DNA of 23,908 nucleotides, taken from contig CANHBA010000010.1 of NCBI GenBank assembly GCA_947458985.1, positions 1 to 23,908 of the forward strand, given 5' to 3'. Shown one piece after another: positions 6,728-15,154 of the stretch (positions are counted from its first letter, which is position 1; every line of letters starts with the position of its first letter). The stretch is from Flavobacteriales bacterium. GTDB taxonomy: Bacteria > Bacteroidota > Bacteroidia > Flavobacteriales_D > Crocinitomicaceae. Position numbers and translations under genes: made by a program. The notes under the pieces were generated by a model. That model was given only the letters and a program-made list of their open reading frames with translations. It had not been told where the DNA came from and made no database searches.

Positions 6728-9505
6728 ATGGACTACACTTTCAACGCAATCGAAGCCAAATGGCGTCAAATTTGGCAAGAACGCAACACATACAAGGTCA
6801 GCGAAGACAGCTCCAAACCTAAATTTTATGTACTCGATATGTTTCCGTATCCTTCTGGGGCAGGGCTACATGTTGGGCACCCGCTTGGCTACATCGCTTC
6901 GGATATCTTTGCGCGTTACAAGCGTTTGAAAGGGTTTAACGTCTTGCACCCGATGGGTTATGATTCCTTTGGTTTGCCTGCTGAACAATACGCCATTCAA
7001 ACGGGCCAGCATCCGGCCATTACCACTAAAGAAAATATTGCGCGCTATCGCCAACAACTAGACCTCATGGGTTTCAGCTTCGATTGGGACCGCGAAGTAC
7101 GCACCTCAGACCCATCCTATTACAAATGGACCCAATGGATCTTTAAGCAATTATTTGACGCGTATTACGACCTCACCCTAGACAAAGCCACACCTATTGC
7201 TTCGCTCATTCGTACTTTTGAGCAAGAAGGGAATAGCAATACCAATGCTGTTCACGATTGCGAACAACGCTTTGATGCCGCTGCTTGGGCTGCGTTTTCA
7301 CCAGAAGCCAAAGAAGCCGTTTTGCAACAATACCGCATGGCTTACTTGGCCGAAAGTTGGGTCAATTGGTGCCCTGCTTTAGGAACCGTATTAGCTAATG
7401 ACGAAATTGTCAATGGGGTTTCTGAGCGCGGTGGACATCCGGTAGAGCAAAAACGCATGATGCAGTGGTCTATGCGCATCAAAGCCTACGCAGAGCGCTT
7501 GCTAGAAGGCTTGGACCGCATCGACTGGACCGACGCCCTCAAAGAACAACAACGCAACTGGATTGGTAAGTCCAAAGGTTCTAGTGTGCAGTTTGCCGTC
7601 AAAGACGCCGATCTTCAAATAGAAGTATTTACAACACGTCCCGACACCATTTTTGGCGTGAGTTTCATGGTTTTGGCTCCTGAACACCCGTTTGTCGAAC
7701 AAATTTGTACACCTGCGCAAGCGCAAGAGGTTCAGGCGTATCAGCAACAAGCTGCGCTCAAAACCGAAAGAGACCGCCAAGCCGATGTTAAAAACATAAC
7801 GGGTGCCTTTACCGGAGCCTATGCTTTGCATCCTTTTACAGGCCAAGAAATTCCTATCTGGATCGGCGACTACGTTTTGGCTTCTTACGGTACCGGTGCT
7901 GTCATGGCGGTGCCCTGCGGAGACCAACGCGATTACGATTTTGCCAAACATTTCAACTTACCCATTCCAAATATTTTTGCCGACCAAGACATCTCTGAGG
8001 CTGCCTATGCCGAAAAAGATGCAGTTATTGCCAATTCAGACTTTTTAGATGGTCTAGATGCCAAATCTGCTATGGAAAAAGCCATTGCGGCTATTGAAGC
8101 CAAAGGCATTGGCCAAGGCAAAACCAATTACCGTTTGCGCGATGCTGTTTTTTCGCGCCAGCGCTATTGGGGCGAGCCCTTCCCAGTATTCTACCAAGAC
8201 GGCTTGCCACATTTGGTCGACGACGCCTTACTACCTGTTACACTACCCGACGTAGATGCTTATTTACCTACCCAAGACGGCGAACCACCATTGGCAAGAG
8301 CTGCCAAAGAAGCGTGGTCTTGTCAGTTGGGCGAGCGCATGGAATACAACACCATGCCAGGATGGGCAGGAAGCTCTTGGTACTTTCTGCGCTACATGGA
8401 TCCGCACAATCAGGAGGCTTTTGCCGGCCCTGACAAACTCGCTTATTGGAATCAAGTCGATTTATACATCGGCGGATCCGAGCACGCCACTGGCCACTTG
8501 CTTTACGCGCGCTTCTGGACCAAAGCACTTCACGATTTAGGTTTCATTCATTTTGACGAACCTTTTGCCAAACTCATCAATCAAGGCATGATTCTCGGCA
8601 AGTCGGCAATTGCTTACATTGGCCCTGATCAGAAAATGTATTCGCTAGACATGCTCCCTGAAAACAAGGAAGGTTTCAGAGAGGTCCGCATCTTAATTGA
8701 CTTACTCAACGACGACGAAAGCATCCAGCTAGATGCGCTCAAAGCTTGGCAACCGCAATACGCAGCACAAGAATTTGTTTGCAATGCAGACGGCAAGGTT
8801 CTAGTGAAACGAGAGGTAGATAAAATGTCAAAACGTTGGTATAATGTAGTTACTCCAGACGACCTCTGCGAAAAATATGGTGCCGACACACTGCGTATGT
8901 ACGAGATGTTCTTGGGGCCGCTAGAACAAAGCAAACCATGGGACACCAAAGGTATTACCGGTGTTCACGGCTTTTTGAAGAAATATTGGCGTTTGTTTCA
9001 CATCAATGGCCACTTTGAAGTAGAAGACAGCCAGCCGAGCCCAGCTGCGCTCAAAACCTTACACAAAACCATCAAGAAGCTCACCGACGACCTCGAACGT
9101 TTTTCGTTCAACACAGGTGTTTCGAGTTTCATGATTTGCGTCAATGAACTTACCGAGCAAAAGTGCAACAACCGTCATATTTTGGAGCAACTCACTATTC
9201 TAATGGCTCCTTATGCGCCGCATATCTGTGAAGAAATCTGGGCTCAATTACAGCCAGCTTCCCCGACCATTTTTAATTCGGAGTACCCTATTTTTGACCC
9301 AAGTTATTTAACGGAATCTAGTTTCGATTATCCTGTTTCTTTCAATGGCAAAATGCGTTTCAAGGCCACACTCGAACTTGCCTTGTCCATCGATGAGGTA
9401 AAAGAAGTTATTTTGGCAAAGCCAGAAACCCAAAAGTGGTTAGAAGGCAAAGACCCGAAGAAAGTAATTGTAGTGCACGGCAAGATTGTCAATATCGTGC
9501 TCTAG
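6728..9505 (+). CDS. leuS: Leucyl-tRNA synthetase
   Basis: Class Ia synthetase that charges tRNA(Leu). The 925-residue protein has the HIGH motif as HVGH (48-51, in PSGAGLHVGHPLGY) and the KMSKS motif as KMSKR (699-703). The CP1 editing domain has the T-rich segment TTRPDTIFG (from residue 302) and the GTGAVMAVPCGDQRDYDF pocket. The C-terminal part has the anticodon-binding helical domain (LMAPYAPHICEEIW) and ends KVIVVHGKIVNIVL. An extra region ahead of KMSKR (about 630-690, including LDMLPENKEGFREVR) looks like the leucine-specific insertion typical of Bacteroidota enzymes. It starts just after its own promoter and ends at a hairpin shared with the convergent regulator gene, so it is probably monocistronic. 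Confidence 0.98.
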   Translation: MDYTFNAIEAKWRQIWQERNTYKVSEDSSKPKFYVLDMFPYPSGAGLHVGHPLGYIASDIFARYKRLKGFNVLHPMGYDSFGLPAEQYAIQTGQHPAITTKENIARYRQQLDLMGFSFDWDREVRTSDPSYYKWTQWIFKQLFDAYYDLTLDKATPIASLIRTFEQEGNSNTNAVHDCEQRFDAAAWAAFSPEAKEAVLQQYRMAYLAESWVNWCPALGTVLANDEIVNGVSERGGHPVEQKRMMQWSMRIKAYAERLLEGLDRIDWTDALKEQQRNWIGKSKGSSVQFAVKDADLQIEVFTTRPDTIFGVSFMVLAPEHPFVEQICTPAQAQEVQAYQQQAALKTERDRQADVKNITGAFTGAYALHPFTGQEIPIWIGDYVLASYGTGAVMAVPCGDQRDYDFAKHFNLPIPNIFADQDISEAAYAEKDAVIANSDFLDGLDAKSAMEKAIAAIEAKGIGQGKTNYRLRDAVFSRQRYWGEPFPVFYQDGLPHLVDDALLPVTLPDVDAYLPTQDGEPPLARAAKEAWSCQLGERMEYNTMPGWAGSSWYFLRYMDPHNQEAFAGPDKLAYWNQVDLYIGGSEHATGHLLYARFWTKALHDLGFIHFDEPFAKLINQGMILGKSAIAYIGPDQKMYSLDMLPENKEGFREVRILIDLLNDDESIQLDALKAWQPQYAAQEFVCNADGKVLVKREVDKMSKRWYNVVTPDDLCEKYGADTLRMYEMFLGPLEQSKPWDTKGITGVHGFLKKYWRLFHINGHFEVEDSQPSPAALKTLHKTIKKLTDDLERFSFNTGVSSFMICVNELTEQKCNNRHILEQLTILMAPYAPHICEEIWAQLQPASPTIFNSEYPIFDPSYLTESSFDYPVSFNGKMRFKATLELALSIDEVKEVILAKPETQKWLEGKDPKKVIVVHGKIVNIVL

Positions 9506-9532
9506 ACACGTTATTGCTTTTGCAGTGCGTGT
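9506..9532. terminator. Bidirectional hairpin terminator between leuS and the MerR/B12 gene
   Basis: ACACG at 9506-9510 pairs with CGTGT at 9528-9532. Inside it TATTGC pairs with GCAGTG (two G-T pairs) around a TTTT loop, giving about 11 bp with one bulged T. It fills the gap between the two convergent stop codons exactly. The U-run after it is short in either direction. Confidence 0.55.
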
Positions 9533-10402
9533 TTATTCAAAATGAGATAGCAAACTTGCCGAATTTTTAACTTCGGTAAGGAGCCCCTTGAGAGCCGCCG
9601 AGTGCGTGTGTATTTGCGCACCGCCTGCGATGTAGCGCACATTTGGCGCGTCGTTGTGTAGTTGCTTGAAATACCCAACAATAAAATGCTGATCAACGGC
9701 GGTAAGCCAACTGCTCAACACAACTGTTGGTTGTAGTCTTTGGATGCAATCGACCAAGGAGTCGTAGGGCAAGCTTTGGCCTAGGTAATAGGTGTAGTGT
9801 CCTTTTGACCTCAGTAAGTACTGATAAAACAATAATCCGATTTCATGCCAGTCGTGTTCTGGAAGAAAGAGCAAAACACTTTCCGAAGATTTTGGCGGAA
9901 TAGGCAGCTTATCGATTTCGGTAATGACCTTTTGACGGATCAAATTCGAGATAAAATGTTCTTGTGCAGCAGTAATGCTATTGACCAACCACATGACGCC
10001 AATGCGGTCTAAAAAAGGAATGAGGTGCTCAGAAAATGTAGCCTCTAAGCCTTTATTTTTGATGAGGTCGTTGAGGGTATTGCGGAAGAGTTGCTCGTCG
10101 AGTTCTAAAAGCGCTAAGATGAGTTTTTCTTCGGCGTTGTCTATGGAAGAGTTGAGTCTGATTTCAGAAACCATGGAATGGATGGCAGTGGTGCCCATGG
10201 TAGCGATTTTGGAAATCTTGACTCCTTTTTTATTGAGCAGGCTTACGTTGAGCAGAAAAGAAAGATCTGCATCGGTGTAGGTCCGAATTTTGGTGTCGGT
10301 GCGGTCTGGGATGAGCATGCCATAGCGCTTTTCCCATATGCGAATGGTGTGCGCTTTGATGCCCGTCAGGATTTCGATATCTTTTATTTTATATTCTGCC
10401 AT
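9533..10402 (-). CDS. MerR-family regulator with cobalamin-binding domain (CarH/LitR type)
   Basis: A 289-residue transcription factor. The N-terminal MerR winged helix has the typical TGIKAHTIRIWEKRYG recognition region. It is followed by the B12-binding helical domain with the Wx9EH motif (W138, E148, H149), then the Rossmann-like cobalamin domain. All three elements of the classic B12 motif are present with correct spacing: D184-W-H186-E-I-G189, 41 residues, S231-x-L233, 26 residues, G260-G261. In CarH/LitR proteins the histidine ligates cobalt, and adenosylcobalamin photolysis releases DNA in light. I used the ATG at 10402; an upstream ATG at 10447 gives a non-conserved extension. It is divergent from engB. 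No carotenoid or photolyase gene is in the window, so its targets are unknown. Confidence 0.88.
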   Translation of the reverse strand: MAEYKIKDIEILTGIKAHTIRIWEKRYGMLIPDRTDTKIRTYTDADLSFLLNVSLLNKKGVKISKIATMGTTAIHSMVSEIRLNSSIDNAEEKLILALLELDEQLFRNTLNDLIKNKGLEATFSEHLIPFLDRIGVMWLVNSITAAQEHFISNLIRQKVITEIDKLPIPPKSSESVLLFLPEHDWHEIGLLFYQYLLRSKGHYTYYLGQSLPYDSLVDCIQRLQPTVVLSSWLTAVDQHFIVGYFKQLHNDAPNVRYIAGGAQIHTHSAALKGLLTEVKNSASLLSHFE

Positions 10403-10429
10403 AGCTGAGTAGTCAAACCCTAACAACCT

Positions 10430-10446
10430 TGAACATAGATTGTTCA
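10430..10446. promoter_or_regulatory. Inverted repeat TGAACA-N5-TGTTCA, candidate operator
   Basis: A perfect 6-bp-arm inverted repeat with a 5-nt spacer lies between the MerR/B12 gene's start codon and its predicted -7 box, close to the expected transcription start. Dimeric MerR proteins bind such sites, so autoregulation is a reasonable guess. Binding is not shown by sequence alone. Confidence 0.4.
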
Positions 10447-10454
10447 CGACGCGG

Positions 10455-10485
10455 CAAAAATAAAAGTTTAAAGTAACTTTGCAAC
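10455..10485 (-). promoter_or_regulatory. Predicted promoter of the MerR/B12 gene
   Basis: On the minus strand TATTTTTG (10455-10462) fits the -7 consensus. GTTG (10482-10485) lies 19 nt upstream as a -33 box. It overlaps the -7 element of engB on the other strand, so the two divergent promoters probably compete. Confidence 0.45.
10474..10481 (+). promoter_or_regulatory. -7 promoter element of engB
   Basis: TAACTTTG fits TAnnTTTG and lies only 4 nt before the engB ATG, suggesting a leaderless or nearly leaderless mRNA. No good -33 box is visible at the usual distance. Confidence 0.45.
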
Positions 10486-11076
10486 ATGCAAATTAAAAGC
10501 GCCGAATTCACGATCTCCAATACCGAAGTCAGTAAATGCCCAACAGACGGCAAGCCTGAGTTCGCTTTTATCGGGAGGTCAAATGTTGGTAAGTCTTCGT
10601 TAATCAATATGTTAACCTCTAAAAAAGGACTTGCCAAAACTTCCGGAACACCGGGCAAAACCCAACTCATCAATCACTTTCTGATCAACGAGCACTGGTA
10701 TTTAGTTGATTTACCTGGCTACGGCTATGCAAAAGTGAGCCGCACCCAACGCAGCAGTTTTGAGCGCTTCATTGCCGACTACCTCACAAAAAGAGAAAAC
10801 CTCTACAATATTTTTGTATTGCTAGATGCGCGTTTGGAGCCCCAAAAAATCGACCTCGAGTTCATGAACTGGTGTGGCCAAAAAGGCTTGCCATTTTCTA
10901 TGGTTTTCACTAAAATCGACAAATTGTCGAGTACAGCCTTGCAAAAAAACCTTGCTAAGTACAAAAAGGAAATGCTCAAGGTTTGGGCTGAGCTTCCACC
11001 GGTTTTCACCACCTCAAGTGAGTCTACATTCGGAAAAGAACCTTTACTCAATTACATCGAGCAAATTTTAGCTTAA
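10486..11076 (+). CDS. engB: Ribosome biogenesis GTPase EngB/YihA/YsxC
   Basis: An essential TrmE-Era-EngA-EngB family GTPase needed for late assembly of the 50S subunit. The 196-residue protein shows every G motif: G1 GRSNVGKS (30-37), the G2 region SGTPGKT (53-59), G3 DLPG (75-78, followed by YGYAKVS), G4 TKID (142-145) and G5 as TTSSE near 173-177. Its length is normal. The start is fixed by the conserved MQIKSAEF-like N-terminus and by the -7 element immediately upstream. It is followed 63 nt later by yebC, which has its own promoter, so engB is probably a single-gene unit facing the MerR/B12 gene. Confidence 0.97.
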   Translation: MQIKSAEFTISNTEVSKCPTDGKPEFAFIGRSNVGKSSLINMLTSKKGLAKTSGTPGKTQLINHFLINEHWYLVDLPGYGYAKVSRTQRSSFERFIADYLTKRENLYNIFVLLDARLEPQKIDLEFMNWCGQKGLPFSMVFTKIDKLSSTALQKNLAKYKKEMLKVWAELPPVFTTSSESTFGKEPLLNYIEQILA

Positions 11077-11090
11077 GCGATTTTAGCCTC

Positions 11091-11121
11091 TTGAATTTTC
11101 CTTTCGAATTCCTTACTTTTG
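11091..11121 (+). promoter_or_regulatory. yebC promoter (-33 TTG, -7 TACTTTTG)
   Basis: TTG at 11091-11093 and TACTTTTG at 11114-11121 are 20 nt apart, a close match to the Bacteroidota consensus. The yebC ATG begins 18 nt after the -7 box. This may be the promoter for the whole yebC-porW-bactofilin-atpZ block. Confidence 0.7.
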
Positions 11122-11139
11122 CACAAAAGTATCCGCATT

Positions 11140-11850
11140 ATGGGAAGAGCATTTGAATACCGCAGAGCAGCAAAAGAAAAACGTTGGGACAAAATGTCCA
11201 AAATGTTTCCAAAACTAGGAAAGGCCATCACAATGGCGGCCAAAGAAGGCGGCATGGACCCCACCACCAATGCCAAGTTGCGCACCGCTATTCAGAACGC
11301 GAAGTCCGAAAACATGCCCAAAGACAATATCGAGTCGGCAATCAAGCGCGCTGCTCAAAAAGATATCGCGTCTTTTTCTGAAGTCAACTACGAAGGCAAA
11401 GGCCCACATGGTGTATTGGTATACGTCGAGTGTGCTACCGACAACCCAACCCGCACGGTGGCCAACGTGAAATCCTATTTCAATAAAGCAGGTGGAGGCG
11501 TGGTGCCAAATGGCTCCATGGAATTCATGTTCTCTCGCAAAAGTGTTTTTGAAATCGCCAAAACACCAGATACCGATCCAGAAATGCTCGAGCTCGAACT
11601 CATCGATGCCGGCTGCGAACAAATTGAAGTCGAAGACGAGCAAATCATTGTCTACGGCGACTATACCTCGTTTGGTACGCTCGCAAAAGCGCTCGAAGAC
11701 ATGCAAATTGAAGTTCAGAAATCTAGCCTCAAACGCATTCCAACAAGCCCGGTAGAATTTTCAGAAGAACAGCTTGTAGATATCGAAAAAATGCTCGACA
11801 AAATCGAAGACGACGACGATATTCAGCAGGTCTTTACCAATATTGCTTAA
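11140..11850 (+). CDS. YebC/PmpR/TACO1 family protein
   Basis: A 236-residue member of the YebC family. Members were first described as DNA-binding regulators. More recent work on bacterial and mitochondrial (TACO1) members points to a translation role at difficult stretches such as polyproline. The N-terminal block MGRAFEYRRAAKEKRWDKM and the conserved KNxx-like repeats (GGMDPTTNAKLRTAIQNAK, MPKDNIESAIKRA, YEGKGPHGV, NPTRTVANV, NKAGGGVVPNGSM) identify it. The C-terminal domain ends LDKIEDDDDIQQVFTNI, as in the family. The ATG at 11140 is chosen over 11119 because family members begin MGR. It is followed by porW after 49 nt. Confidence 0.95.
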   Translation: MGRAFEYRRAAKEKRWDKMSKMFPKLGKAITMAAKEGGMDPTTNAKLRTAIQNAKSENMPKDNIESAIKRAAQKDIASFSEVNYEGKGPHGVLVYVECATDNPTRTVANVKSYFNKAGGGVVPNGSMEFMFSRKSVFEIAKTPDTDPEMLELELIDAGCEQIEVEDEQIIVYGDYTSFGTLAKALEDMQIEVQKSSLKRIPTSPVEFSEEQLVDIEKMLDKIEDDDDIQQVFTNIA

Positions 11851-11861
11851 ACCACACACTA

Positions 11862-11887
11862 AAAGCGCTTTTTTTGCGTTATAACGC
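11862..11887. repeat. Two adjacent palindromes in the yebC-porW gap
   Basis: AAAGCGCTTT (11862-11871) and GCGTTATAACGC (11876-11887) are perfect palindromes, separated by a T-run. The first is followed by TTTTT, so it could act as a weak terminator or attenuator between yebC and porW. The stems are too short to be sure. Confidence 0.35.
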
Positions 11888-11899
11888 CTTTGATTGTCC

Positions 11900-14524
11900 A
11901 TGCGTACAAGCCTTTACTTCTTACTGACATCGCTATTGCTCCTTTTGTCATGGGCTTGTTCTACTGAAAACAATACGCCACTCAATCGCTTTTATCACCA
12001 AACTACCGCCAAGTACAACGGCCATTTCAATGCCAAAGAACTCCTGCGCGTTTCTTTGAAAACCTATCAAGACAGCCGCAAAGAAGATTTTTATGTGCTT
12101 TTACCGGTCTATCCTGTCCCGACTGAAAAGGAAGTCAAAGGAATGTTGCCAGCCATAGACACTGCAGTTGTCAAATGCGCCAAAGTGATCCTCAATCACA
12201 GCATGCCTACTGCAGAAAACATGTTCTACAAAACAGTAGAATACAACAAATGGATCGACGAAAACTGGTTAACAGTAGGGGAAGCTTACTTTTACAGAAG
12301 AGACTACCAAAAAGCCCTCGATAACTTTCAATTTGTCAAGCGCTTCTTTGAAAAAGACGTCAGCACTTACATTGCGAGTCTCTGGATTGCTAGAATTTAC
12401 ATTGAGCAGCGCAAATACGCCGATGCCAAACTGATTCTCGATGCGCTCAATGAACGCGCCGAAATTCAAAACGATAAAAAGTTCACTGACTACATCCCAT
12501 TTTTGCGCAATAAAAATCCGGAGGCTGGCCCGCAAATGTCTAAGAACTTACAATTCGAGATCCACCGAGCATACGCTGATCTAGCCTTGCGTCGCCGCGA
12601 ATACGATGTCGCTATTGAAGGCCTTGAACTCGCTATTGCAAAATGCACCAACACCAAAGAAAAAGCAAGATTACACTACATCTTGGCACAGGTGTATCAA
12701 TTGCAAAACAAAACACCCGATGCAGCTTTCCACTATGGCAAAGCATTCAAAGCTGCTGCTGCACCTGATATCGCCTTTAATGCACGTCTCAATCGCGCTA
12801 TAGTCAGTGGCGACGACCGCCTCATGGCCGATCTACAAAAAATGTTGCGCGACGCCAAAAATGCTACTTTCAAAGACCAAATCTACTATGCTATGGCCAT
12901 AATGGAGCTCTCAAAAGGCAACAAACCATTGGCCAAGTCTCACCTCACTTCCTCTGCCTTTTATTCCAACAACAACAAACGCCAACGCGCACAATCCTAC
13001 GAAAAACTTGGCGACATATCTTTTCAAGAAAAGAACTTTGTTTACGCTCAAAAATACTACGACTCCAGTTCGCGTTTTATCACCGAAGACTACCCGAACG
13101 GCGACCAAATCAAAAGCAAAGCAACTAAGTTAGCAGATCTCGTCAAAGCGATAGAAATTGCTCAATTCGAAGATTCAGTTCAAAAAATAGCCGCACTTTC
13201 TGAAAAAGACCGCGAAGACTTCCTCAAAGAAACCATCAAACAAATCAAACGCGACGAACAACGCCGCAAAGAACTCGAGGCTGCAAAATTGCTTGCACTA
13301 CAGCAAAGTCAGCCGGCCAACACAAACGCCAACGCCAACAAGTTCATTTTTAACAATACGAAACTCCGCGAAGAAGGCTTCAACGAATTCCGCAAAAATT
13401 GGGGTCAAAGAGAAAACACCGACGACTGGCGCCGCAGCGAACGCATTATTTTAAATGCCAATATAGACGTCAAAGACCAAGACAGCAGCCAAGCCCAAGC
13501 ATCGAGCCCAAGCAAAGACTCTTTAACGGTGGAAACCCTTCTCCAAGACATCCCACTGACTCCAGAAGCGTTTAAAGCATCCCAGGAACGTTTGCTAGAT
13601 GCACTCTATACATCAGGTGTTTTGTATAAAGAAATCCTCAATGAAACCGAACTTGCCGCAGCACAGTTTTTGGCGATCCTCGATAAAAAACTTGACCACC
13701 CAACCGATCTTTCCGCAGCATTTCAATTATACAAAATCTATGAAAGCGGATCCGGTGCTGACCAATACCGCCAGTATATCCTTAAAAAATACCCATCCTC
13801 AGATGCGGCAAAATATTTCAAAGATCCAGACTTCTACGTCAAGCAAAAAGAAAGCGCGCAAAAGGATCAACAAGCCTACTTGGCATTAGTTGAGAAATAC
13901 GACCAAGGGTATTTTTCGCAAGTACAAAGTGCCACTCAACAAATCATCGATTCAGACCCAGCTAATGCCTTTCGTGCTGAATACTTATTACTCAATGCGC
14001 TCGCAGTAGGCCAGCAGGCCACAGACAAGCAAGTTTTGGTACCGCTACTCCAACGCATTATCGACGAAAAACCAAAGTCTGATCAAGCCATCCGCGCAAA
14101 GGAAATGCTAGATATCCTCAAGAAAGGCTATTCTAAATTTGATGCAAATAAACCAAAAAAGGAAACGTCTATCTTTACCGATATTCCGAATGTGCCGCAA
14201 TTTGTCATCGTTTTACTCGACGACGACGAAGAAGCCGATGACCTCCGCACTGTTGTCGCTAATTTTTCAACAAAAGCTTTCAAGACCGCAAAAGTCAAGG
14301 TGAGTGTCAAAACGACCCTCGATGAAAAGAATTTCATTTTAATTTCTGAGTTTCCTACAAGTAAAATTGCATGGGATTACCTCAACGCCTATAAGGCCGG
14401 AGCAGAGTATTTAGATGACTATCAAAACAATAAAATTTTCATTATCAATCAAGAAAATTTGAAAAAGTTGATAGAAACATCGAAATTTGATGAATATAAA
14501 GGATTTTTCATCGACAATTACTAA
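11900..14524 (+). CDS. porW: Type IX secretion system lipoprotein PorW/SprE
   Basis: PorW/SprE is an outer-membrane-associated TPR lipoprotein needed for type IX secretion and, in gliders, motility. The 874-residue protein has a lipoprotein-like signal (membrane stretch 5-18, cysteine C20, imperfect lipobox SWAC). It also has the family's N-terminal NRFYHQTTAKYNGHFNAKEL block and several TPR-like helical repeats (about 75-430). The hallmark FIFNN...EFRKNWGQR...DDWRRSE segment lies around residues 482-515. The C-terminal domain has IFTDIPNVPQFVIVLL and ends FDEYKGFFIDNY. I start at the ATG 11900; a TTG two codons earlier is possible. It lies 5 nt upstream of the bactofilin gene. No other T9SS gene is in the window. 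Confidence 0.87.
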   Translation: MRTSLYFLLTSLLLLLSWACSTENNTPLNRFYHQTTAKYNGHFNAKELLRVSLKTYQDSRKEDFYVLLPVYPVPTEKEVKGMLPAIDTAVVKCAKVILNHSMPTAENMFYKTVEYNKWIDENWLTVGEAYFYRRDYQKALDNFQFVKRFFEKDVSTYIASLWIARIYIEQRKYADAKLILDALNERAEIQNDKKFTDYIPFLRNKNPEAGPQMSKNLQFEIHRAYADLALRRREYDVAIEGLELAIAKCTNTKEKARLHYILAQVYQLQNKTPDAAFHYGKAFKAAAAPDIAFNARLNRAIVSGDDRLMADLQKMLRDAKNATFKDQIYYAMAIMELSKGNKPLAKSHLTSSAFYSNNNKRQRAQSYEKLGDISFQEKNFVYAQKYYDSSSRFITEDYPNGDQIKSKATKLADLVKAIEIAQFEDSVQKIAALSEKDREDFLKETIKQIKRDEQRRKELEAAKLLALQQSQPANTNANANKFIFNNTKLREEGFNEFRKNWGQRENTDDWRRSERIILNANIDVKDQDSSQAQASSPSKDSLTVETLLQDIPLTPEAFKASQERLLDALYTSGVLYKEILNETELAAAQFLAILDKKLDHPTDLSAAFQLYKIYESGSGADQYRQYILKKYPSSDAAKYFKDPDFYVKQKESAQKDQQAYLALVEKYDQGYFSQVQSATQQIIDSDPANAFRAEYLLLNALAVGQQATDKQVLVPLLQRIIDEKPKSDQAIRAKEMLDILKKGYSKFDANKPKKETSIFTDIPNVPQFVIVLLDDDEEADDLRTVVANFSTKAFKTAKVKVSVKTTLDEKNFILISEFPTSKIAWDYLNAYKAGAEYLDDYQNNKIFIINQENLKKLIETSKFDEYKGFFIDNY

Positions 14525-14529
14525 GCAAC

Positions 14530-14937
14530 ATGCTAAGAAAAGACATTTTCGGAGGTTCTCAACAACCTGACAACACCGACCGCACCAACCGCATCATTGC
14601 CGGTACAGAAATCAACGGCGACCTCACCTCTGACACCAATATTCATTTAGAGGGCGAAGTTAACGGTAACGTTTCATGTGCAGGACGCGTCATCATCGGC
14701 ACTTCTGGTAAAATCAATGGCAACCTCGTTTGTGTCAACGCCGAAATCGACGGCGCCATGGATGGCCAACTCTTGGTAGAAAACCTTTTGGTCTTGCGTT
14801 CTACAGCACGCATCAAAGGCGATATCCAAACCATGAAGCTTCACATCGAAGAAGGTGCTTTCTTTGAAGGAGCTTGTGTGATGCGCGCTGGGGTCAGCAC
14901 TCAAAAATTGGATGCCGAGGCTGCGTTCAATGACTAA
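14530..14937 (+). CDS. Bactofilin (polymer-forming cytoskeletal protein)
   Basis: A 135-residue bactofilin. These proteins polymerise without nucleotide through a right-handed beta-helix and often scaffold envelope enzymes. After a polar N-terminal tail (1-18, rich in Gln, Asp and Asn) the core (about 20-115) shows the six-residue turn pattern with Gly and hydrophobic positions: IIAGTEINGDLTSD, IHLEGEVNGNV, VIIGTSGKINGNLV, AEIDGAMDGQLLVEN, ARIKGDI. A Phe/Val-containing turn and a short tail end the protein. It follows porW by 5 nt and overlaps atpZ by 8 nt, so translation of the three is probably coupled. Membrane attachment, if any, would need a partner, since I see no transmembrane segment. 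Confidence 0.92.
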   Translation: MLRKDIFGGSQQPDNTDRTNRIIAGTEINGDLTSDTNIHLEGEVNGNVSCAGRVIIGTSGKINGNLVCVNAEIDGAMDGQLLVENLLVLRSTARIKGDIQTMKLHIEEGAFFEGACVMRAGVSTQKLDAEAAFND

Positions 14938-15154
14938 CAACAAATCCAGTAATCCTTTTCTGAAATTAAGCTCAGCTGCTATTCAAATGGCAGCAGTAAT
15001 AGGTGGCTTTACTTGGTTAGGCACCTATCTTGATACCAAATGGTCCACTGACAGTTTGTTTACAATTGTAGGCGCCTTGTTAGGGGTTGGTATAGGTCTT
15101 TACCTTATCATTAAAGAAGTCAATCAGCTCAATCGTGAAAACCCACCCCAATAA
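14930..15154 (+). CDS. atpZ: AtpZ-like protein (AtpZ/AtpI family)
   Basis: A 74-residue protein with two predicted membrane helices (about 15-32 and 42-62) joined by a short loop (GTYLDTKWSTDS), then a charged tail. This is the layout of AtpZ, a small accessory protein often encoded in front of F1Fo ATP synthase genes and thought to help with rotor assembly or Mg2+/Ca2+ handling. The G-x-x-L-D-x-K pattern after helix 1 fits the family. The ATG at 14930 overlaps the bactofilin stop. An ATG at 14912 in the same frame would lie deeper in bactofilin and is less likely. The ATP synthase genes that normally follow are absent from this window. Confidence 0.85.
   Translation: MTNNKSSNPFLKLSSAAIQMAAVIGGFTWLGTYLDTKWSTDSLFTIVGALLGVGIGLYLIIKEVNQLNRENPPQ

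Noticed and set aside
11215..11706. 163-residue open frame on the minus strand inside yebC
   Set aside because: It lies fully opposite a strong YebC family gene and its translation has no family pattern; a shadow of codon bias.
11894..11899. TTG start two codons before the porW ATG
   Set aside because: The ATG at 11900 gives a clean signal peptide; TTG starts are rare, although the difference is trivial.
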